DNA of 50,197 nt, from positions 1 to 50,197 of the forward strand of contig JALSSR010000093.1 in assembly GCA_026984135.1 (NCBI GenBank), written 5' to 3'. This document shows positions 25,490 to 34,400 of the stretch, one piece after another. The position numbers and the translations under genes were made by a program. How positions within the stretch are numbered: the first letter of the stretch is position 1; every line of letters begins with the position of its first letter. The stretch is from Bacteroidales bacterium. GTDB taxonomy: Bacteria; Bacteroidota; Bacteroidia; Bacteroidales; JAADJA01. The notes beneath the pieces are model-generated. The model had not been told where the DNA came from. It ran no database searches and worked only from the letters and a program-made list of their open reading frames with translations.

Positions 25490-26218
25490 ATGGATATATA
25501 TAACTCCTTAAATAACAACAAAAAAAAATTTGCGGTTTTGATTGATCCCGACAAGTATTCTTTGAAGGATGTGGAAAAACTGGCAAATATGGCCTCGAAA
25601 ACAGGTGTGTCATTTTTTTTCGTAGGTGGAAGTCTTCTTACCAATGATGTTTTGGGGGAGACAATAAAGGTCATTAAGGACAACAGCAATATTCCGGTTA
25701 TAATATTTCCGGGAGACACAATGCAGATCAATGACAGAGCGGACGGCATCTTATTACTGTCGCTTATATCTGGAAGAAATCCCGACTTGTTGATCGGAAA
25801 ACATGTTATTGCCGCACCATATCTGAAAAAAAGTAATCTTGAGATACTTCCCACGGGATATATGCTTATTGACAGCGGAAGAATGACAACAGCACTGTAT
25901 ATGAGCAATTCCCATCCCATCCCTGCCGACAAGGATGAGATTGCCGTTTCTACTGCTATGGCCGGTGAAATGCTGGGTCTTAAACTTATTTATATGGACG
26001 GCGGGAGCGGTGCTGCAAACCCTGTTCCAGTAAGTATGATCTCAAAAGTTAAAGATAACATTTCCGTCCCGCTTGTTGTCGGAGGCGGAATAAGAACACC
26101 GGAAGCCGCCACTGAAAGATTCAATGCAGGTGCAGATATTATCGTTGTCGGGAATGCCATTGAGGACAGCCACTCTGTTCTTGAACAAATTGCGGAGATT
26201 ACTTTGTCATTTGGTTGA
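25490..26218 (+). CDS. Geranylgeranylglyceryl phosphate synthase family protein (PcrB/GGGPS)
   Basis: TIM-barrel prenyltransferase that joins a polyprenyl diphosphate to sn-glycerol-1-phosphate. The ORF track starts at TTG 25481; ATG 25490 is preferred. Motifs in order: FAVLIDPDKYS (about residues 14-24), FFFVGGSLLTND, IPVIIFPGDTMQI, GRNPDLLIGKHV, EILPTGYMLIDSG, IYMDGGSGAANPVP and VGGGIRTPEAATERFNAGADIIVVGNAIE. Length and motifs fit the group that includes Bacteroidota enzymes as well as archaeal ones. The chain length of the substrate and the fate of the product in this bacterium are not known from sequence. Confidence 0.9.
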   Translation: MDIYNSLNNNKKKFAVLIDPDKYSLKDVEKLANMASKTGVSFFFVGGSLLTNDVLGETIKVIKDNSNIPVIIFPGDTMQINDRADGILLLSLISGRNPDLLIGKHVIAAPYLKKSNLEILPTGYMLIDSGRMTTALYMSNSHPIPADKDEIAVSTAMAGEMLGLKLIYMDGGSGAANPVPVSMISKVKDNISVPLVVGGGIRTPEAATERFNAGADIIVVGNAIEDSHSVLEQIAEITLSFG

Positions 26219-26237
26219 AATAATTATTAAAAATTCA

Positions 26238-26245
26238 TATCTTTG
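26238..26245 (+). promoter_or_regulatory. -7 box (TATCTTTG) for the toxin-antitoxin pair
   Basis: Exact TAnnTTTG match 22 bases before the antitoxin ATG and 8 bases before the palindromic operator. Confidence 0.6.
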
Positions 26246-26253
26246 TAGAAAAT

Positions 26254-26269
26254 ATTAATGTACATTAAT
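26254..26269. promoter_or_regulatory. Perfect 16-bp palindrome over the antitoxin start: probable autoregulatory operator
   Basis: ATTAATGTACATTAAT equals its own reverse complement over all 16 bases. It begins 8 bases after the -7 box and its last two bases are the first two of the antitoxin ATG, so a bound protein would cover the transcription start. Autorepression by antitoxin or antitoxin-toxin complex is the usual arrangement in such operons; binding here is inference. Confidence 0.6.
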
Positions 26270-26477
26270 GATTGTTAAAAATCGAAATAATGAAATTGTA
26301 GTCAGGATTTCACCTGAATATGACACATCCAGAATTCAGGAGATACTTGATTATTTAAGGTATGTTGAATTGACCTCTAAATCTGATGTTAATCAAAAAG
26401 ATGTGGATATACTCATTGAGAAGGTGAAAAAGGGGCGTTGGGAAAGAGTAAAAAAGAAACTGGATGTAAATGACTAA
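26268..26477 (+). CDS. Probable antitoxin of a PIN toxin-antitoxin pair
   Basis: 69 residues, highly charged; an N-terminal beta segment (NEIVVRISPEYDTSRIQEILDYL) and a basic C-terminal helix (EKVKKGRWERVKKKLD). The gene overlaps the PIN-domain gene by eight bases and precedes it, the standard antitoxin-first order. No DNA-binding fold was recognised with confidence. The family name is not known to me, so the antitoxin call depends on context, size and the palindromic operator at its start. Confidence 0.7.
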   Translation: MIVKNRNNEIVVRISPEYDTSRIQEILDYLRYVELTSKSDVNQKDVDILIEKVKKGRWERVKKKLDVND

Positions 26478-26922
26478 AATCATTGTTGATACAAACATTA
26501 TTTTTAGTGCTCTGCTAAATACCAATAGCCGGATAGGACAAATTTTAATTAATGGTAACCGATATTGTTTTTTCTTTGCACCGGAGTATATCAGGTTCGA
26601 AATCTTTAAATATAAGGAAAAAATTAAAAATCTTGGGAATTTTACGGATTATGATTTTTTTGAAAGCTATGAGCTGATAATCAGAAATATAACTATACTC
26701 AACCATGCATTAATTCCTAATAGAATTTATCAAAAAGCTGAATTATTATGTGAAAATATTGATATAGACGATACTGCTTTTGTAGCGGTTAGCGATTATA
26801 TTATGGGTTGGTTATGGACAGGTGATAAAAAATTGATAAATGGATTAAAAAACAATAACTATAAAAGAATAATTACAACGGAACAATTATACGAAGATTT
26901 TATTTTAAAGCATAAATTATGA
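26470..26922 (+). CDS. PIN-domain ribonuclease (VapC-like toxin)
   Basis: 150 residues. PIN-fold acidic residues are visible: Asp7 in IIVDTNIIFSALL, Glu in EYIRFEIFKYKEKI, Asp-Asp in ENIDIDDTAFVAVSDY, and Asp in WLWTGDKKLINGLK. The complete set suggests an active Mg-dependent RNase. It is translated with the antitoxin (eight-base overlap) and its stop overlaps the next gene's ATG as ATGA. Targets unknown. Confidence 0.85.
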   Translation: MTKIIVDTNIIFSALLNTNSRIGQILINGNRYCFFFAPEYIRFEIFKYKEKIKNLGNFTDYDFFESYELIIRNITILNHALIPNRIYQKAELLCENIDIDDTAFVAVSDYIMGWLWTGDKKLINGLKNNNYKRIITTEQLYEDFILKHKL

Positions 26923-29066
26923 AAAGATCAGTTTTAGTAAAAAGGTCACTTATTCTATTGAGTTTATTTATCTCAATAGTACTTTTTGGTCAGAAAAAGC
27001 CATTAACCGTCGAAGACGGTTCTTACATGAATTATAAGCTTTTTCCGAAAAGGCTAAGTCAGTTACAATGGATGGGTAACAGCGACAATTATAGTTTCGT
27101 TGCCAATAATAAGCTTGTTAAAGGTAGGGCAACTTCAACCGAAAGGGACACGATACTGACAGTTGACGACCTTAATGCAGGGATGACCGACCTAAAATTT
27201 GATTCTTTGAAAAGATTTCCGTCAATAAAATATCTTGATGACAATAAGATTAGATTTTCGTTTAAAAAACGACTGTTTGTCTCCGATATTATTTCAAAAA
27301 AAATAGATTTTGTTAACGAATACGATAAAAAAGCAAAAAATATTGATATTCAAAGCAAAACAAATGCAATTGCATATACTGTTGATAATAATTTGTTTGT
27401 TGCCGTTGATAAAAATCAAATCCAGGTCACGGACGATGAAGATAAAGGTATAGTGAACGGACAATCGGTTCATCGTCAGGAATTTGGCATTTACAAAGGA
27501 ACTTTCTGGTCGCCGCAAGGAAATTATCTTGCTTTTTATCGTAAAGACCAAACGATGGTGGGCGATTATCCGCTGGTCAACATTGACACAAGGGAAGCAA
27601 CGGTGAAGAATATTAAATACCCTATGGCAGGAATGACCAGTGAGCAGGTAACACTTGGAATTTTTGACATTAAGACCGAAAAGACCGTTTTCCTGAAAAC
27701 CGGAGAACCCAAAGACCACTATTTGACGGCAGTTACCTGGGGACCGAACGAAAAATATATTTACATTGCCATACTAAACCGCGATCAGAATCATTTGTGG
27801 CTAAATCAATATGATATTGTTACCGGAGATTTTGTAAAGACGCTGCTTGAAGAAGAGAATCCTAAATATGTCGAGCCGGAACATCCTTTGTATTTCTTGA
27901 AAAACTCTCCCGATAAGTTTATTTGGTTTAGCGAACGCGACGGTTACGATCATTTATATCTATACAATACGGATGGAGAGTTGGTAAAGCAACTCACCAA
28001 AGGCGAATGGGTAGTTACCAAATATCTTGGCACCGATCTCAAAGAAAGGAAAGTCTTTTTTCAGGCAACAAAAGAAAGCCCGCTTGAAAAGAATGTTTAT
28101 TCCGTTGACATAAAATCGGGGAAAATAATCCGCATAACTCCGGACCACGGAACACATTCGGTGCAAATAAATCATTCCTGCGAATATTTTATTGACTATT
28201 ACAGCAGTACGGATGTTGCAAGTGAAATAAAGATGGAAAATTCAAAAGGAAAGGTTGTACAGACCTTACTTGAAAACAGTGATCCCCTTGCCGATTATGC
28301 AATTGGCGAAATGTCAATCTTCACATTAAAGGCGGACGACGGAGCCGATCTTTACTGTCGTTTGATAAAGCCGGCAAACTTTGATGCTTCCAAAAAGTAT
28401 CCCGTTATTGTTTACGTGTACGGAGGACCTCACGCACAACTGATAACCGATTCATGGCTCGGTGGAGCGGGAATGTATCTCAACTATCTTGCTTCCGACG
28501 GATATGTCATTTTTACCCTTGATAATCACGGTTCGGCAAACAGAGGCAGGGATTTTGAACAGGCTGTTTTCCGCAATCTCGGAACGCACGAGATAGCCGA
28601 TCAGATGAAAGGAGTCGAATTTCTGAAATCTCTCGAATATGTTGACACAACTCGTATTGGTGTTGACGGCTGGAGTTTCGGAGGTTTTATGACCATTTCT
28701 TTGAAATTACGTGAGCCAGGTGTTTTTAAGGTTGGTGTGGCAGGTGGACCCGTGATAGATTGGAAATACTATGAAGTTATGTACGGTGAACGGTATATGG
28801 ATACTCCGGAATCCAATCCCGAAGGTTACAAAAAGGCTTCCCTGCTCAATTATGCAAAAGATCTTGAGGGGAAACTTTTGGTAATTCACGGGACAATGGA
28901 CCCTACGGTGGTTTGGCAGCACAGCCTTCTTTTCATCAAACAATGTGTTACCGACGGCGTTCAGGTTGATTATTTTGTTTACCCCGACCATGAGCATGGT
29001 GTCGGAGGAAAAGATCGCCTGCATCTGAACAAAAAGATAAAAATGTATTTTGATGAGAATTTATAG
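26919..29066 (+). CDS. DPP-IV-type S9 prolyl oligopeptidase, exported
   Basis: Serine peptidase that removes X-Pro dipeptides or related substrates. Signal peptide at residues 1-25 (ends IVLFGQ). Residues about 100-460 are the DPPIV_N beta-propeller (YKGTFWSPQGNYLAFYRKD, WFSERDGYDHLYLYN). The alpha/beta hydrolase domain has the nucleophile Ser in GVDGWSFGGFM, Asp in HGTMDPTVVW and His in YPDHEHGVGG. 715 residues, normal for the bacterial family. The ATG overlaps the PIN toxin stop, so it may share the toxin-antitoxin transcript; whether it has its own promoter is not visible. Confidence 0.93.
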   Translation: MKRSVLVKRSLILLSLFISIVLFGQKKPLTVEDGSYMNYKLFPKRLSQLQWMGNSDNYSFVANNKLVKGRATSTERDTILTVDDLNAGMTDLKFDSLKRFPSIKYLDDNKIRFSFKKRLFVSDIISKKIDFVNEYDKKAKNIDIQSKTNAIAYTVDNNLFVAVDKNQIQVTDDEDKGIVNGQSVHRQEFGIYKGTFWSPQGNYLAFYRKDQTMVGDYPLVNIDTREATVKNIKYPMAGMTSEQVTLGIFDIKTEKTVFLKTGEPKDHYLTAVTWGPNEKYIYIAILNRDQNHLWLNQYDIVTGDFVKTLLEEENPKYVEPEHPLYFLKNSPDKFIWFSERDGYDHLYLYNTDGELVKQLTKGEWVVTKYLGTDLKERKVFFQATKESPLEKNVYSVDIKSGKIIRITPDHGTHSVQINHSCEYFIDYYSSTDVASEIKMENSKGKVVQTLLENSDPLADYAIGEMSIFTLKADDGADLYCRLIKPANFDASKKYPVIVYVYGGPHAQLITDSWLGGAGMYLNYLASDGYVIFTLDNHGSANRGRDFEQAVFRNLGTHEIADQMKGVEFLKSLEYVDTTRIGVDGWSFGGFMTISLKLREPGVFKVGVAGGPVIDWKYYEVMYGERYMDTPESNPEGYKKASLLNYAKDLEGKLLVIHGTMDPTVVWQHSLLFIKQCVTDGVQVDYFVYPDHEHGVGGKDRLHLNKKIKMYFDENL

Positions 29067-29075
29067 AAATGTGAA

Positions 29076-29314
29076 ATGAAGGCAAAATCCGACTCACCGG
29101 AAATAACTATTTATATTGATCCTGATCTTGACGATGCCGTTGATGCGGCATTAATGACGGCAGAACGTGACATTTTGGAAGGTCAAAGAATTATGAATCG
29201 GCTATTCAAAACAAAGCAATAATTTCACAACAAAAAGAGGGGGTTCCGTTTAGTATGCCTCATAAAAATATAGAATATTATAGACAAGAGTATTTAAAAA
29301 TAGGTAATGAATGA
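29076..29314 (+). pseudogene. Small gene with an apparent one-base frameshift (about 79 codons)
   Basis: Below the length cut of the ORF track. From ATG 29076 the frame reads MKAKSDSPEITIYIDPDLDD... to ILEGQ, then shifts to RIMNRLFKTKQ and a stop at 29222. In the neighbouring frame the text continues naturally as KNYESAIQNKAIISQQ, then EGVPFSMPHKNIEYYRQEY and stops at 29314. One missing base in the A-run at 29185-29187 would give a continuous 79-residue protein. The total span (239 bases) is one base short of 80 codons. Either a true frameshift mutation or a homopolymer sequencing error. Family not recognised. It follows the peptidase gene by nine bases. Confidence 0.65.
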
Positions 29315-29355
29315 GTTCTAATAATCATTCCTATTTATGCCGGATTAGTTTACTA

Positions 29356-30033
29356 TTACAAAAGTTCAGTTATTTTTTCGATTGGAAATGCTTTTCCATG
29401 AGCAGGGAAAACCGTTTTAACTCCCAAATAAATGAGTTTTTTCCAGCTATTTTTCAGCAGTGCCAAATCTTCTGCAAATATTGGCAATCCGGCGCCTTTG
29501 CGAAAAGGGAATCCGTTCATAGCCATATCACCGACAAAAGCTTCTCCCGTATCAAGAAGCACCGTTACCGACCCGTAAGAATGTCCGGGAGTATAAACCG
29601 CTTTGCCGTCAATTCCGAACTCTCTGAGGTCTAATCCGTTATCATCTATTTCGATACCAACTTTTGAAGTTTTTATTTTTACCCTGCCGCTGCTCATCTT
29701 TGAGAAATGTCCGAGAAATCTGCCCCAGCGGGTAACTCCGGGTGGAATCAATATGGTTCCTTCTTCTATGCAACTCTTTTCAATCTTATGAATTGCTGTT
29801 TTTGCACCTGTTTCTTCAACGATAGCCCGGGTATTTCCGATATGATCCCAGTGTCCGTGAGTATGCATTACCAACGACAAATCTTTTATATCAATTCCTG
29901 TTTTGTCAAATACTTTATAAAAAGATCCAAGCTTTCCGGGCACTCCGGTATCAATAAGGACAACTCTCTCTTGTTTCAAAAGAAAGCAGTTTGTAATTCC
30001 TGCCTTTATAATATGAATCCGTACCGGTTTCAT
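29356..30033 (-). CDS. Metallo-beta-lactamase-fold hydrolase
   Basis: 225 residues with the MBL motif HTHGHWDHIGN (two-metal site), later HTPGHSYGSVTV and GEAFVGDMAMNG, and a terminal His in VFPAHGKAF. General cytoplasmic MBL hydrolase; the substrate could be a thioester, lactone or nucleotide and cannot be told from motifs. It is seven bases downstream of ribF on the same strand, so they likely form an operon. Confidence 0.88.
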   Translation of the reverse strand: MKPVRIHIIKAGITNCFLLKQERVVLIDTGVPGKLGSFYKVFDKTGIDIKDLSLVMHTHGHWDHIGNTRAIVEETGAKTAIHKIEKSCIEEGTILIPPGVTRWGRFLGHFSKMSSGRVKIKTSKVGIEIDDNGLDLREFGIDGKAVYTPGHSYGSVTVLLDTGEAFVGDMAMNGFPFRKGAGLPIFAEDLALLKNSWKKLIYLGVKTVFPAHGKAFPIEKITELL

Positions 30034-30040
30034 TATTTGA

Positions 30041-30973
30041 CTAATCTTTTGTCAATAATTTCTTCACAACCTCCTTATCCTTTTCAAGTTGCTTTTTAAG
30101 TTCGTCGAGGTTTGCAAATTTGATTTCATCTCTAATCCTGTCAATAAAATAAATGGTTATTTCATCGCCATAAATATCATTGTCGAAATCAAAAATATGC
30201 ACTTCCGTTACCAATCCGTTAATACCAATTGTGGGACGGGTACCGATATTTCCCATTCCTGCATATATTTTGTCGTTCCATTTGACTTTACAGGCATAAA
30301 CCCCGCCTGCAGCAATGAGCTTATATTTATCTTCAATGTCAATATTTGCAGTAGGGAAACCGATTGTACGACCGATTTTGTTACCTTCAACAACAATTCC
30401 GGTGATGGAATACTCATATCCCAGCATTTTGTTTGCTTTCTTGATATTACCCTCCATCAAAGCATTCCTTATTTTTGTGGAGCTAACCGCCACGCCGTCA
30501 ATAAATTGAGCTTTGATCTCCTCTACTGTAAATCCGTATTTGTTGCCAAGAGCTTTCAGATTTTCAAAATGTCCTTCCCTGTTGCTTCCGAAATGGTGGT
30601 CATATCCTATAATCAGTTCTTTGACGCCGATTTTGTCAACAAGATACTTTTTAACAAAGTCATCGGATGATGTTTTCGCAAACTCTTTGGTAAAAGGAAT
30701 TATTATCAGATTATCTATTCCGAATTTGTCAAGAAGGCGGAATTTTCGTTCAACGGTATTGATAAACTTCAGATTTTGACTGTCGGGATAGAGAGCAAGA
30801 CGCGGATGCGGATCAAAAGTGACAAGTACCGTTTCTCCGTTGTTTTTTCGGGCTGTCTCTTTCATCCTTTCAATGATTTTCTGATGCCCGATATGCAATC
30901 CGTCGAAAGTGCCGACCGTAACAGTGGCAAAATCAGGCTTTTTAAATCTTTCTATATCCGTATATATTTTCAA
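30041..30973 (-). CDS. ribF: Bifunctional riboflavin kinase/FAD synthetase
   Basis: Converts riboflavin to FMN and FAD. FAD synthetase domain (about residues 14-180): TVGTFDGLHIGHQKII and TFDPHPRLALYP, with VSSTKIRNAL. Riboflavin kinase domain (about 185-305): GNKIGRTIGFPTANI and GMGNIGTRPTIG, VHIFDFDNDIYG. 310 residues, normal. The start codon is TTG at 30973; the next Met is too far inside the FAD-synthetase motif region. Confidence 0.96.
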   Translation of the reverse strand: MKIYTDIERFKKPDFATVTVGTFDGLHIGHQKIIERMKETARKNNGETVLVTFDPHPRLALYPDSQNLKFINTVERKFRLLDKFGIDNLIIIPFTKEFAKTSSDDFVKKYLVDKIGVKELIIGYDHHFGSNREGHFENLKALGNKYGFTVEEIKAQFIDGVAVSSTKIRNALMEGNIKKANKMLGYEYSITGIVVEGNKIGRTIGFPTANIDIEDKYKLIAAGGVYACKVKWNDKIYAGMGNIGTRPTIGINGLVTEVHIFDFDNDIYGDEITIYFIDRIRDEIKFANLDELKKQLEKDKEVVKKLLTKD

Positions 30974-31194
30974 AATACCCGCCGTTTATGAATCGGCAAA
31001 AATAATATAATTTCAAAGAAAACTATAAATGATATTTTTATCGGACGCAATTATACTAAAGAGCATCCAAACGCACCTCCTTCAGTCATAAACTTTGCCG
31101 TTTCAAATTTTAATAACCGCCTGATTTTACTCTATTTGGTTTCAAATATTCCGGCATTTTCGTTTGGTATCGGTTTATTTCATATATTTGCAAT

Positions 31195-31371
31195 ATGGAT
31201 TTACTTAAAAATAATATTGATGTTGTCGATTATGCAGATAATTATTTTGATTTAAAGTGTTCGTTGGAAGAATTGTTTAACAGAAAAGTTGATTTTTTAG
31301 AGGAAAATGCAATAAGAAACCTTTATTTAAAGATTTCAATTGATAAATCGAAAAAACTTCTATGGAATTGA
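31195..31371 (+). pseudogene. Truncated MNT-type nucleotidyltransferase (C-terminal remnant)
   Basis: A 58-codon frame too short for the ORF track, starting MDLLKNNIDVVDYADNYFDL and continuing LEELFNRKVDFLEENAIRN. This matches the C-terminal half of the MntA/MNT minimal nucleotidyltransferase antitoxins that pair with HEPN toxins, as I remember them (DYADNYFDLKFSLE..L..R.VDL). The N-terminal half with the GSxxRx(9)DxD catalytic motif is absent in any frame upstream, and no HEPN gene is adjacent. A TATATTTG box lies five bases upstream of the ATG, too near for a normal leader. Best read as a decayed HEPN-MNT module. Confidence 0.6.
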
Positions 31372-31415
31372 AATAATAACTTGGTTTATGATATATCATA
31401 GTCAATATTTTTATA

Positions 31416-34400
31416 ATGCTTTCTTTTTTAAAAAACATACCGGTTTTCAAGATATTTCGGCTGTTACTGTTTGCAATATTGGTATTGAGTTTTGGGTTGA
31501 AAGCTCAGGTATATGATGATTTCAGTGACGGAAATTTTACCTCAAACCCCCAATGGCTTGGCGATACTTCACAATTTAAAATAACCTCGTCAAGTGCAAT
31601 ACCTCCCGAAATGAAGCCCGCACTCCAACTTAACGGAAATCAGGAGGATACAACAATCCTTTTTCTGCAAAACTCTTTGGTCTCAAATACCGAATGGCGA
31701 TTCTGGGTAAAACTCTCATTCAATACTTCGGCAAACAATTATGCAAGAGTTTACCTTGTTTCGGATAATGCCGACCTGAAAAGTGCGTTGAACGGATATT
31801 TCGTGCAAATAGGCGGTCCCAATGACAGCATTTCGTTAAACAAGCAAACGGGAGAATCTTCGGAGGTTATTATTCACGGTACATACTCTTATACCGGAAG
31901 TTCCACAAACAAACTGCGTATTAAGGTTACACGGGACGAAACCGGCAACTGGAATCTTTTTTCCGACCCGGATGGGGGTTATAGCTTCCAACCCGAAGGA
32001 TATACCTTTGATCCCCAATTCAATACCACGAGTTATTTCGGAATTTATTGTAAATATACAGGCAGTAATGCCACTAAGTTTTATTTTGATGATTTTTATG
32101 TTAACGAAATAATTATTGATACTATTCCACCTGCTATTGCAAGCGTTTCGGTAGTGTCGCTAACGGAACTTGATGTTTTGTTTTCGGAACAAGTGGAGAC
32201 TTTATCGGCAAGTGAACCACAAAATTATACGGTTAACAACGGAGTCGGCGAACCGGTTTCTGCTCTTATTGACGAGAACAATCTTTCGCTTGTACATCTT
32301 TTGTTTCAACAACCATTTGTATCCGGTACCGAATATTTGCTGAAGGTAGCAGGAGTTGCCGATTTATCGGGAAATACAATGACCGGCGACACGTCAACCT
32401 TCATTTACTATGAACCGGTGCAGGCAAGTGCTTATGACGTGATTATCAATGAAATAATGGCGGATGTCAATCCCGCTCCGCCAAGTCTTCCCGAAGCCGA
32501 TTATCTTGAACTCTACAACAGGACTTCCTCATCCGTTAGTCTTAGCAACTGGACATTAAAATTGAAAAACAATTTCAGTCCTGTTGTTTTTCCCGATGTG
32601 GTTATTGAACCGGATAGTTTTCTGATTGTTGTTAAAACATCGGATGTGGAAAATTTTGAAAATTACGGACAGGTAACGGGACTCTCCGGATTCTCTTTGA
32701 ATAATGAATCAAAACTTGTTTTGCGAAATGCCACGGGTGATTATATCCATTCGGTTTCATACAATAAAAACTGGTATAAAGACGAAGACAAACAGGAAGG
32801 CGGCTGGGCTTTGGAAATGATTGACCCGGAATATGCCTGTGCCGGCGGACAGAATTGGAGGGCATCATTTGATGAAAGCGGAGGTACTCCCGGAAGGCAA
32901 AATTCAGTGTTTATGCAAAACCTTTCTTTCCCCGAAATACTAATAATAGAACCCGTTAGCTTGACTGAGATTAAAATTGTTTTTTCGCATTTTATGGATA
33001 GCCTCTCGTTGATAAATCCCAATGCCTATTTGATTTCAGATGGCTTTGGCAATCCGGTTTCGGCAACTTGCACGGAAGCCTCTTTCGATGAGGTAGTACT
33101 TGATTTTGCAGGTTCTTTTGAGATGAGCAAAGAATATTCATTAACAATCACCGATACAATAAGAGATTGTGCCGGGAATTTTATTCAGCCCGGCTCGTCC
33201 TATCCTTTTGCAATTCCCGATGAAGCACAACCCTATGATCTTGTCATCAATGAAATACTTGCCGACCCCAATCCGCCGGTTGGTTTGCCCGAATATGAGT
33301 TTGTGGAAATTTATAATACGACTGATAAATATCTCGGTATAAAAGATTGGACTTTTATGATAGGAACGGTGGAAAAAGAGCTGACGGATATTGTCCTTGC
33401 CCCGGACGAATATTTAATATTGACAACCGAGGATGCAAAACCTTTATATAATCTTTTCGGAAAAACATACGGACTGTCAAGTCTTGCCCTTCCCAACGAA
33501 GGAGCAACATTATCGCTTGTCAGTCATGAAGGTACAACGATGTCAACGGTCACGTACGACAACGATTGGTTTGAGGACGAAGATAAAGCCGCCGGTGGCT
33601 GGTCACTTGAGCAGATAGACCCGCTGAGTCCCTGTGGGGGAAAGGAAAACTGGTCTGAAGCCGTTGCAGAACAAGGTGGTACTCCCGGAAGTATCAACTC
33701 CGTTAACGGAGAAAGTTCGGAAGACCCTGAAATTCTTAAAATAGAGGTAATTGACAACAGTACCGTCGAAGTTTTTTTCAACAAGACAATGGACGTACCG
33801 TCTTTGCTTGATGTGGATAATTATGAGGTTAACAAAGGAGTTGGTACACCCGTATCGTCCTATCAGGATATTAATTTAACCGATAGAGTATTCCTTGTAT
33901 TTGACTATGAAATGATAAAAAGAACGGTTTACACCTTAACTGCAAAAAGCGAATTAAAGGATTGTGCGGGAGAAAAAATTTCAATTGATATTGATAAGCA
34001 GTTCGGCATTCCTGAACCGGCTGAAAAAGATGATGTCATCATCAATGAGGTTCTTTTCAATCCGCTTGGTGACGGTGTGGATTTTGTTGAAATTTACAAT
34101 CGCTCCGAAAAGATAATTTCTCCTTCCGGCTTAATGCTGGGAACAGTGAAAGAGAATCAATTTGAATCTGACGATACAACCTATAAAAATATTCCCGACG
34201 ATAAGAGTATGCTATTGTCGGGAGAATATCTTGTATTGACAAAGAATCCGGAAAAGGTTAAGGAGCGGTATTTTACGGAGAATCCGGATGGCTTTGTGAA
34301 GATGATTTCCTTTCCCTCTTACCCTAACGAGAAAGGCACTGTTATCGTCTCGACGAAGACAGGTTTGATAACGGATGCTTTCGATTATAATGAAAATATG

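Noticed and set aside
30089-30670. 193-aa plus-strand ORF
   Set aside because: Antisense to ribF; composition is not protein-like.
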